Origin: Afipia sp.
Lineage (GTDB): Bacteria > Pseudomonadota > Alphaproteobacteria > Rhizobiales > Xanthobacteraceae
Length of the DNA: 5,423 nt
Assembly (NCBI GenBank): GCA_020056155.1
Contig: JAGVII010000423.1
Coordinates: 1-5,423 of the forward strand
Direction of reading: 5' to 3'
In this document: positions 1 through 5,423 of the stretch, piece by piece
How the letters are laid out: each line of letters starts with the position of its first letter
Position numbering within the stretch: position 1 is the first letter of the stretch
Notes under the pieces: model-generated
The model's input: only the letters and a program-made list of their open reading frames with translations
Database searches by the model: none
What the model was told of the DNA's origin: nothing
Program-made: the position numbers and the translations under genes

Positions 1-197
1 CCGACGCTCATGCGATGGTGCCGCGCCTGCGGAGAGGAATCCCCGACGGTGTTGCATGCCTCGATGGTGCCTGCTTTGGGAATGGCCCCGGTCCGGGCCA
101 GGATCGCTTCAAGTAACGTGGTCTTGCCACTCTGAAATGGGCCCACCAGTGCGATGCACCGGGGACCACGGGGACTTCTCAGGTTGTCTTGTCCCAT
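1..197 (-). CDS. Elongation factor G-like translational GTPase, N-terminal fragment (cut by window edge)
   Basis: Only the first 65 codons are inside the window; the gene continues past the left edge. The protein starts MGQDNLRSPRG and carries a P-loop at residues 19-26 (GPFQSGKT, matching GxxxxGKT), followed by TLLEAIL, the usual helix after the P-loop in translational GTPases. Residues 52-63 (GDSSPQARHHRM) occupy the place of switch I leading into the 'RG(I/M)(T/S)' region, but differ from canonical EF-G. This pattern fits the EF-G-like paralogue group, often annotated 'elongation factor G' in Bradyrhizobium relatives, rather than the essential FusA encoded next to tuf. Family knowledge implies a cytoplasmic, ribosome-associated GTPase, but the role of this paralogue is not well established. 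The ATG start is supported by AGGAGA seven bases upstream. The neighbours (DUF992 genes, no ribosomal protein genes) also argue against the str-operon fusA. Confidence 0.82.
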   Translation of the reverse strand, partial: MGQDNLRSPRGPRCIALVGPFQSGKTTLLEAILARTGAIPKAGTIEACNTVGDSSPQARHHRMSV

Positions 198-203
198 TTG
201 CCG

Positions 204-209
204 TCTCCT
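204..209 (-). promoter_or_regulatory. Ribosome binding site of the EF-G-like gene
   Basis: The minus strand reads AGGAGA, with six bases (198-203) before the ATG whose first base is 197. It is a strong Shine-Dalgarno match and fixes the start of the truncated GTPase gene. Confidence 0.7.
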
Positions 210-256
210 GTCTGGAGCACGGCCCGCATCGAGCGAGTCCCGGCGAAGCATGTTCT

Positions 257-283
257 TCGGGCAAGCCGGCGGGCTTGACCCGA
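257..283. repeat. Imperfect inverted repeat in the EF-G-like leader
   Basis: TCGGGCAAGCC (257-267) and GGCTTGACCCGA (272-283) are reverse complements except for one extra base in the right arm, with a 4-base loop. In the minus-strand transcript it would form a GC-rich hairpin about 60 bases before the EF-G-like start codon. It could be a leader structure or a remnant of a dispersed palindromic repeat. Confidence 0.5.
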
Positions 284-328
284 GGATGGAATCCGGTCGC
301 CGCCGGAACACTCTTACTTCAATGTTGC

Positions 329-369
329 GCGCATTCCGCTCGCGCCAAGCCCACTTCTGCGGAATGCGC
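329..369. repeat. Perfect 11-bp inverted repeat upstream of the EF-G-like gene
   Basis: GCGCATTCCGC (329-339) and GCGGAATGCGC (359-369) are exact reverse complements, separated by 19 bases. The distance to the EF-G-like start is about 130 bases. It could be a protein-binding dyad, a hairpin in the leader, or chance in GC-rich DNA; there is no T-run to suggest a terminator. Confidence 0.5.
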
Positions 370-460
370 TCACGCGGGTCGGCAACGGTGATCGTCTCAA
401 GGCGCGGCGCGGTTGGCAAGCGGGAAACATGCCGCTGCGCAGCAATGTGATTGGTTCTGC

Positions 461-544
461 CGTCATTGCGAGCGAAGCGAAGCAATCCAGTTTAAAATAA
501 GCAGGGAATGGATTGCTTCGTCGCAAGTGCTGCTCGCAATGACG
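461..544. repeat. REP-like palindromic intergenic repeat of the Bradyrhizobium group
   Basis: The left arm (461-489) begins CGTCATTGCGAGCGAAGCGA and ends GCAATCCA. The right arm (509-544) is its reverse complement apart from about seven extra bases and small changes in the middle, and ends GCTCGCAATGACG. The arms flank an AT-rich centre (490-508). The whole element would fold into a long hairpin. From general knowledge, this palindrome is dispersed in many copies between genes in Bradyrhizobium, Rhodopseudomonas, Afipia and Nitrobacter. It sits 17 bases beyond the stop codon of the minus-strand DUF992 gene, so it may act as that gene's transcript end or 3' stabiliser. It encodes nothing. Confidence 0.85.
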
Positions 545-561
545 AAGGGAACTGAAACGGC

Positions 562-1044
562 TCAGAACCGGCCCGGACGCAGTTCAAGACTCTGCACGCC
601 GCCGGCCACGCTCAAGCCGGTCTGGCCCTGCACGCTGAGCGGCTGCAAGGCGAATGAATTCTGCGAACCGCCGATCATGGCGTTGGCGCCGAGACCGACG
701 CCGACCGCCGCGCTGGCGTTCACGCCCGCATAATCCCCCGCCAGGTCGCCGGAGCCGAGTTGCACGGTGGGCGCGAACACGGCCCACGACAATGCCGTCT
801 CGGTGGTGATGCCGAGATCGACGCCGATCTTGGTGATGCGCGCGGTGTAGAGATCATCGGGGCGGCCCTGCGAGCGGAAGACGCAGCCCAGATTGGTGAC
901 CGAACCGACGATCATGCCGACATTCGGACCGCCGCGGCACTCGAGCACGCCGACCTGGGTGCGCCCCGACTGCGCATGAGCAAGGACAGCCGTTGCGATC
1001 AGGGCTGTCGAGGCAACGGTCAGGAAAGTGGAAAGGCGGCGCAT
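562..1044 (-). CDS. Secreted DUF992 family protein (copy 1)
   Basis: A 160-residue protein of the DUF992 family (Pfam PF06186), whose molecular function is unknown to me. Residues 1-24 form a signal peptide: basic MRR, a hydrophobic stretch, then AHA with likely cleavage before Gln25. The mature protein should be periplasmic or secreted. The family core covers about residues 31-157: VGVLECRGG with Cys36, a second Cys at 54, GVDLG at 74-78, GDLAG at 99-103, and GGSQNSFALQPLS at 125-137. The two cysteines may form a disulfide (inference). The start at 1044 is chosen because GGAGA lies six bases upstream and the signal peptide begins there; an in-frame ATG at 1125 would bury the signal peptide behind 27 extra residues. 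A paralogue lies just upstream at 1277-1801, about 60% identical by eye over the core, with no gaps. Confidence 0.88.
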   Translation of the reverse strand: MRRLSTFLTVASTALIATAVLAHAQSGRTQVGVLECRGGPNVGMIVGSVTNLGCVFRSQGRPDDLYTARITKIGVDLGITTETALSWAVFAPTVQLGSGDLAGDYAGVNASAAVGVGLGANAMIGGSQNSFALQPLSVQGQTGLSVAGGVQSLELRPGRF

Positions 1045-1050
1045 GGGATG

Positions 1051-1055
1051 TCTCC
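1051..1055 (-). promoter_or_regulatory. Ribosome binding site deciding the start of DUF992 copy 1
   Basis: The minus strand reads GGAGA, six bases before the ATG at 1044. It supports that start over the in-frame ATG at 1125. Confidence 0.65.
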
Positions 1056-1104
1056 GGCTAAAGGGCGCGAGCATAACTGATGTGAGGAAATAAGAACCCG
1101 TCCA

Positions 1105-1132
1105 GTCATACATACCGTGCGGCAATGTTCAA
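1105..1132 (-). promoter_or_regulatory. Possible sigma-70-type promoter for DUF992 copy 1
   Basis: The minus strand shows TTGAAC (1127-1132) and TATGAC (1105-1110) with a 16-base spacer. Each box matches four of six consensus bases. It lies 60-90 bases before the start codon and downstream of the terminator at 1166-1194, where a promoter for a separate unit would be expected. The match was made by eye and is weak. Confidence 0.3.
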
Positions 1133-1165
1133 TCGCTGGCCCGCCAACAGCACTTAGAGAGTCAC

Positions 1166-1194
1166 AAAAAAGGCCCGCATCGGCGGGCCTTTTT
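1166..1194 (-). terminator. Rho-independent terminator after DUF992 copy 2 (bidirectional sequence)
   Basis: A perfect 7-bp GC stem, GGCCCGC / GCGGGCC (1172-1178 and 1183-1189), with loop ATCG, is flanked by six A on the left and five T on the right. It can therefore terminate in either direction. The gene that uses it is the minus-strand DUF992 copy 2, whose stop codon is about 80 bases upstream in the transcript. This separates the two DUF992 genes. Confidence 0.85.
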
Positions 1195-1276
1195 CATTCC
1201 GTTTTGTTAACTCAAACCGCCGGAGCATTTTCCGGTGTGAACGCCGGTTCGCCGCAGACAACGCGACTTATAAAAC

Positions 1277-1801
1277 TCAGCGATGGCGGCGATGATGACG
1301 CTTCTTCTTGTAGGTGCGCTTGAGGTTGACCGGCTCGAGGTCGAGGCCGACAACGCCGCCGGTCACGTTCACGCCGGTCTGGCCCTGCAGGCTGAGCGGC
1401 TGAAGCGCGAAGGAATTCTGCGAACCGCCCCACAACAGGTTGCCGCCGCCGCCGATGCCGAACGAAACGTTGCCGCCCACGCCGCCATAGTTACCAGCGA
1501 GGTCGCCGCGGCCGACGCGCCGGGTCGGCGCATGCACCGCCCAGGCAAGGCTGGTGTTCTCGGTGACGCCCAGATCGACGCCGAAGCGGCTGACATGCGC
1601 CAGATAGGGCTCCGGCCGGCGGCCTTCGCTGCGGAAGAAGCACTCAAGCGTGGTTGCCGATGCGATCACCATGCCGACGTTCTGGCCGCCGCGGCACTCG
1701 AGTACGCCGACGCGCACGCCCTGCTGCTGCTGTGCGTTCGCCGTGGCGGCCGAGGCGACGAGTGCCGCGAACGCGACACCGAGGAGGGATGAAAGACGCA
1801 T
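1277..1801 (-). CDS. Secreted DUF992 family protein with basic C-terminal tail (copy 2)
   Basis: A 174-residue DUF992 protein of unknown function. The signal peptide covers residues 1-23 (MRLSSLLGVAFAALVASA, then ANA with likely cleavage before Gln24), so the mature protein is exported. The core, about residues 31-157, aligns without gaps to copy 1: VGVLECRGG with Cys36, Cys54, GVDLG 74-78, GDLAG 99-103, a glycine-rich stretch at 106-120, and GGSQNSFALQPLS 125-137. Unlike copy 1 it ends in a strongly cationic tail at residues 161-174 (KRTYKKKRHHRRHR). The tail could bind envelope polyanions such as lipopolysaccharide, or metal through its histidines; both are inference. The ATG at 1801 has GGAG nine bases upstream. 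The gene has its own terminator downstream (1166-1194) and follows the terminator of the aminotransferase, so it is probably monocistronic. Confidence 0.88.
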   Translation of the reverse strand: MRLSSLLGVAFAALVASAATANAQQQQGVRVGVLECRGGQNVGMVIASATTLECFFRSEGRRPEPYLAHVSRFGVDLGVTENTSLAWAVHAPTRRVGRGDLAGNYGGVGGNVSFGIGGGGNLLWGGSQNSFALQPLSLQGQTGVNVTGGVVGLDLEPVNLKRTYKKKRHHRRHR

Positions 1802-1810
1802 GAATGAAAA

Positions 1811-1814
1811 CTCC
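1811..1814 (-). promoter_or_regulatory. Ribosome binding site of DUF992 copy 2
   Basis: The minus strand reads GGAG (within CTGGAGTTTTC), nine bases before the ATG at 1801. The spacing is slightly long but acceptable. Confidence 0.5.
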
Positions 1815-1841
1815 AGATTGCATGTTTTGATGGCGGCCGGA

Positions 1842-1881
1842 CAAAAGGGAAGCGCCGTGTCAAAAACATGGCGCTTCCCTT
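1842..1881 (-). terminator. Strong hairpin terminator after the aminotransferase gene
   Basis: AAGGGAAGCGCC (1845-1856) and GGCGCTTCCCTT (1870-1881) pair perfectly over 12 bp. The stem can extend through TGT/ACA with one mismatch or wobble, leaving a 5-base loop at 1861-1865. In the minus-strand transcript the stem is followed by a short U-run (UUUU at 1846-1843). It lies about 55 bases past the aminotransferase stop codon and about 40 bases before the DUF992 copy 2 start, so it most likely ends aminotransferase transcription. The U-run is short, so an RNA-processing role is also possible. Confidence 0.75.
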
Positions 1882-1936
1882 ATTTCCCATCAAACTACCG
1901 ACATTGTTTCGGCAGTGTTGCTTTGATGCTGTTGCG

Positions 1937-3231
<1,295 letters not shown>

Positions 3232-3269
3232 GAAACTTTGCCCAAAACACACGAAATTGCATGCCGAAC

Positions 3270-3282
3270 TAAGGAAACCTTA
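3270..3282. promoter_or_regulatory. Short dyad in the divergent intergenic region
   Basis: TAAGG (3270-3274) and CCTTA (3278-3282) form a 13-base dyad with an AAA centre, between the divergently transcribed aminotransferase and glycosyltransferase genes. Its position would suit an operator for either gene, but a 5-bp arm is short and may be chance. Confidence 0.2.
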
Positions 3283-3308
3283 AAGCGCGACGCCTAGGGT
3301 CGATGCGC

Positions 3309-3356
3309 CCAGGAATCTGTCCAAGAATCTGCCCAGGAATCCATCCAAGGCGCGCC
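3309..3356. repeat. 12-bp tandem repeat, three clear units plus a degenerate fourth
   Basis: The unit consensus is CCARGAATCYRY. Units run 3309-3320, 3321-3332 and 3333-3344, differing from each other by two to four bases. A fourth (3345-3356) keeps only the CCAAG start. The array lies 30 bases before the GT87 start codon, in the leader of the GT87-GT2 unit. It is read here as non-coding. Confidence 0.6.
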
Positions 3357-3385
3357 CTGCAACATTCGTGAACTCTGGCGAGAAA

Positions 3386-4615
3386 ATGAGCCATATCTGG
3401 CAAGACCTGCGGACTGGAAGCTGGCTCACGCCAGGCCGTATCCGCGGCTATTCCCTGCTGGTGCTCGCCATCTCGGTGGCTGGCCTGATCGGCCTGCTCG
3501 CGACCTCGGATCATCTGATCGACCGCAACGGCAAGCCGATCGGAACCGACTTCTCGAACGTCTATGCCGCCGGTGTGCTGACACTGTCGGGCAAAGCGCC
3601 TGACGCCTACGATCCGCAGCTTCAGCACGCCGCCGAGATCGCCGTGTTCGAAGGCCGCGATGTGCCCTTCTTCGGCTGGCACTATCCGCCGTTCTTCCTG
3701 ATGGTCGCGGCCCTGCTGGCGCTGATGCCCTACGCGCTCGCGCTCGCCTGCTGGCTCGCGGTCTCGCTCCCCGCTTTCATGGCGGCGGTCCATGCCATCG
3801 TTCCCCGGCGGGAAACGTGGCTGGCAACGGCCGCGTTTCCCGCCGTGTTCGTCAATATCGGTCACGGCCAGAATGCGTTTTTCACCGCCGCGCTGCTCGG
3901 CGGATTCCTCACCCTGCTGGACCGGCGGCCGGCGCTGGCGGGCGTGCTGCTCGGCCTGCTGTCGTACAAGCCGCAATTCGGACTCCTGATTCCGCTGGCG
4001 CTGCTTGTGACCGGACGCTGGACCACGATCCTGAGCGCCGTCGCCACCGTCGCAGCGCTGATCGCCGCATCGACGCTTCTGTTCGGCTTGAGCGTCTGGC
4101 ACGCCTTCGCCGAGTCCGCGACCTTCACGCGGACCGTGGTGCTGGAAGCCGGCGGCACCGGCTGGGAGAAAATCCAGTCGCTCTTCTCGGCGGTGCGGAT
4201 GTGGGGCGGCAGCGTCGATGCCGCCTATGCCGCGCAGGCCGCGCTGGCGCTGATCCTCGCCGCATCCATCGTCTGGCTGTGGCGTTCGCAGGCTGCGTTC
4301 GAACTCAAGGCCGCCGCACTCGCGGTCGCGTGCCTGCTCGCAACCCCGTACGTGCTGGACTACGACATGGTGGTGCTCGGCATCGCCATCGCGTTCCTGG
4401 TCCGTCATGGGCTGACGCGCGGCTTTCACCCTTACGAATTGTCCTTGCTGGCAACCGCCTGGGCCGTGCCGTTCCTCACCCGCAGCATCGCCGGACTGAG
4501 CGGCATTCCGCTCGGCCTCCTGGTCATGCTCGCACTCTACGCCATGACGCTGCGGCGCGCCGCGAGCGACCTCGGCATTCATGCAATCGGGAGCAGCCGC
4601 CTTGTCAAAGCTTGA
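3386..4615 (+). CDS. GT87/DUF2029-type polytopic membrane glycosyltransferase
   Basis: A 409-residue integral inner-membrane protein with about 10-12 hydrophobic segments, starting near residues 23-41. It matches the DUF2029 / glycosyltransferase family 87 pattern, whose characterised members (mycobacterial PimE type) use polyprenyl-phosphate-mannose as donor on the outer face of the membrane. Visible family features: GTDFSNVYAAG at 53-63 with Asp55, the likely catalytic acid in the first periplasmic loop; YDPQLQ at 75-80; WHYPPFF at 98-104; GHGQN at 159-163; LLSYKPQFGLLIPLALL at about 191-207; and ATPYVLDYD at 319-327. Sugar and acceptor cannot be read from the sequence. ATG 3386 is preferred over an in-frame GTG at 3368: it has a purine-rich GGCGAG close upstream, while the GTG has none. 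The gene overlaps the GT2 gene downstream, so the two are probably cotranscribed and may act in sequence. Confidence 0.85.
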   Translation: MSHIWQDLRTGSWLTPGRIRGYSLLVLAISVAGLIGLLATSDHLIDRNGKPIGTDFSNVYAAGVLTLSGKAPDAYDPQLQHAAEIAVFEGRDVPFFGWHYPPFFLMVAALLALMPYALALACWLAVSLPAFMAAVHAIVPRRETWLATAAFPAVFVNIGHGQNAFFTAALLGGFLTLLDRRPALAGVLLGLLSYKPQFGLLIPLALLVTGRWTTILSAVATVAALIAASTLLFGLSVWHAFAESATFTRTVVLEAGGTGWEKIQSLFSAVRMWGGSVDAAYAAQAALALILAASIVWLWRSQAAFELKAAALAVACLLATPYVLDYDMVVLGIAIAFLVRHGLTRGFHPYELSLLATAWAVPFLTRSIAGLSGIPLGLLVMLALYAMTLRRAASDLGIHAIGSSRLVKA

Positions 4616-5423
4616 TCGCGTCCGCGACGAAATCGACGACCTGTTTCCGCACAGTGCGATGGTGCGCAATCGCTCCATCGCCGTGCTGCTGCCCTGCTAC
4701 AACGAGGAAGCCGCCATCGGCAGCGTGATCGACGGCTTCAAGCGCGCGCTGCCCGGCGCGCGGATCTATGTCTACGACAACAACTCCACCGACGGCACCT
4801 ATGAGGTCGCCGTCGCCGCCGGTGCCATTGTCCGGCGCGAAATGCTTCAGGGCAAAGGCAACGTGGTCCGCCGCATGCTGGCCGACATCGACGCCGACAT
4901 CTACATTCTCGCCGACGGCGACGCGACCTACGATCCGACCGCGGCCGGTGCGCTGATCGAGACGCTGGTGACGCGCAACCTCGACATGATGGTCGGCACG
5001 CGCAATGGCGGCGACGGCGCTTTCCCGCGCGGTCATCGGTTCGGCAACCAACTCTTCAACCGTATTCTCGCGCATATGTTCGGCGACGGGTTCACCGACA
5101 TTCTCTCGGGCTACCGCGTGCTGTCGCGGCGCTTCGCGAAATCGTTTCCGGTGACGTCGAGCGGATTCGAGATCGAGGCGGAACTGTCGGTGCATGCGCT
5201 CGATCTCAAGATCGCCACCGGCGAAATGCCGCTGCCTTACGCAACGCGGCCCGAAGGATCGCAGAGCAAACTGCGGACCTATCGCGACGGCACCCGCATC
5301 CTGCTGACGCTGATCAAGCTCTACAAGGAAACCCGTCCGCTGCGTTTCTTCAGCGCGATCGGCGCCATGCTGCTGATCATCTGCGCCGGTCTCGGCACGC
5401 CGCTGATCGTCACCTATCTGGAA
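4581..5423 (+). CDS. GT2 family glycosyltransferase, DPM/polyprenyl-phosphate-sugar synthase-like (3' end outside window)
   Basis: 281 codons are in the window, still open at the right edge. The GT-A domain spans about residues 32-215: LLPCYNEEAAIG at 36-47, nucleotide-sugar-binding DNNSTDGT at 66-73, GKG at 91-93, and the metal-binding DxD in ADGDATYDP (Asp112, Asp114). Then come GTRNG 139-143, FGNQLFNRIL 154-163, DILSGYRVLSRR 173-184, GFEIEAEL 195-202 and EGSQSKLRTYRDG 225-237, typical of DPM-like enzymes. A hydrophobic segment begins near 257, suggesting C-terminal membrane anchors. The family moves a sugar from a nucleotide donor to polyprenyl phosphate on the cytoplasmic face. The start is uncertain: ATG 4581 has no Shine-Dalgarno, whereas TTG 4602, in the same frame, has GGGAG eight bases upstream. 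Either overlaps the GT87 gene, by 35 or 14 bases, implying translational coupling. The sugar is unknown. Confidence 0.88.
   Translation, partial: MQSGAAALSKLDRVRDEIDDLFPHSAMVRNRSIAVLLPCYNEEAAIGSVIDGFKRALPGARIYVYDNNSTDGTYEVAVAAGAIVRREMLQGKGNVVRRMLADIDADIYILADGDATYDPTAAGALIETLVTRNLDMMVGTRNGGDGAFPRGHRFGNQLFNRILAHMFGDGFTDILSGYRVLSRRFAKSFPVTSSGFEIEAELSVHALDLKIATGEMPLPYATRPEGSQSKLRTYRDGTRILLTLIKLYKETRPLRFFSAIGAMLLIICAGLGTPLIVTYLE
4589..4593 (+). promoter_or_regulatory. Possible ribosome binding site for an alternative TTG start of the GT2 gene
   Basis: GGGAG lies eight bases before an in-frame TTG at 4602 and inside the 3' end of the GT87 gene. If used, the GT2 protein would begin MSKLDRVRDEIDD, seven residues shorter than from the ATG at 4581. 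Confidence 0.4.

Larger units (their letters stand above)
198..561. other. Non-coding region: EF-G-like leader plus palindromic repeat
   Basis: No convincing gene is visible in these 364 bases. The open frames here lack family signatures, have no good ribosome binding sites and overlap one another. The region holds the leader of the minus-strand EF-G-like gene, two inverted repeats (257-283 and 329-369), and the family palindrome at 461-544. I could not pick out a confident -35/-10 pair for the EF-G-like gene. Confidence 0.6.

Noticed and set aside
56..450. Overlapping plus-strand frames at 56-391 and 154-450, and a minus-strand frame at 314-526
   Set aside because: They overlap each other, the EF-G-like gene, its leader and the palindromic repeat; none has a good ribosome binding site or a recognisable motif.
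461..544. Palindrome considered as a CRISPR repeat or insertion-sequence end
   Set aside because: There is a single inverted pair without regularly spaced direct repeats, no transposase nearby and no target duplication; it fits the dispersed REP-like element of this group.
1045..1125. An N-terminal extension of DUF992 copy 1 from the ATG at 1125
   Set aside because: It would place 27 residues before a clear signal peptide, and the Shine-Dalgarno at 1051-1055 supports the start at 1044.
1220..1235. Small hairpin CCGGA / TCCGG with a 6-base loop downstream of DUF992 copy 2
   Set aside because: A 5-bp stem is short and has no good T-run; the stronger terminator at 1166-1194 explains transcript ending better.
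1283..1792. Plus-strand open frame opposite DUF992 copy 2, and a similar one at 760-1080 opposite copy 1
   Set aside because: Both are alanine/arginine-rich antisense frames. The minus-strand proteins have signal peptides and conserved cores shared between paralogues.
3368..3385. GTG start for the GT87 gene
   Set aside because: No Shine-Dalgarno precedes it; the ATG at 3386 gives the N-terminus MSHIWQDLRTGSW, which looks natural for the family.
3269..4678. Long minus-strand open frame of 469 codons opposite the GT87 gene
   Set aside because: It mirrors the codon structure of the membrane glycosyltransferase on the other strand. Its product is Arg/Gln/Glu/Gly-rich and low in complexity, without a family signature.
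4605..5195. Minus-strand open frame of 196 codons opposite the GT2 gene
   Set aside because: It is antisense to a clear GT-A glycosyltransferase with intact motifs; its composition is that of a shadow frame.

Overview
The window looks like chromosomal DNA from a GC-rich alphaproteobacterium of the Bradyrhizobium / Rhodopseudomonas / Afipia group (Nitrobacteraceae). Three things support this: two secreted DUF992 proteins (a family I know mainly from alphaproteobacteria), a palindromic repeat starting CGTCATTGCGAGCGAAGCGA that is common between genes in this group, and an elongation-factor-G-like GTPase of the type found there. I see no prophage, transposase, CRISPR array, tRNA or rRNA.

Left part, minus strand. 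Positions 1-197 hold the first 65 codons of an EF-G-like GTPase that runs off the left edge. Positions 198-561 are non-coding: the GTPase leader with two inverted repeats, then the palindromic repeat at 461-544, only 17 bases past the stop codon of the next gene. Two paralogous DUF992 genes follow (562-1044 and 1277-1801). Each has a signal peptide and two conserved cysteines. The second also has a very basic C-terminal tail. A strong hairpin terminator (1166-1194) lies between them, so they are probably separate transcription units.

Middle. A complete class I pyridoxal-phosphate aminotransferase of the aspartate aminotransferase I-beta type lies at 1937-3139 on the minus strand. A 16-bp hairpin terminator at 1842-1881 separates it from the DUF992 gene downstream.

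Right part, plus strand. After a divergent intergenic region (3140-3385) with a 12-bp tandem repeat come two overlapping genes: a polytopic GT87/DUF2029-type glycosyltransferase (3386-4615) and a GT2 DPM-like glycosyltransferase (from 4581, cut by the right edge). My reading is that the GT2 enzyme loads a sugar onto a polyprenyl phosphate in the inner membrane and the GT87 enzyme transfers it onward on the periplasmic side. The acceptor is unknown.

The window is mostly ordinary core-like chromosome and I find no convincing new system. The best leads are the overlapping GT87-GT2 pair, the DUF992 duplication with a cationic tail on one copy, and the structured leader of the EF-G-like gene.
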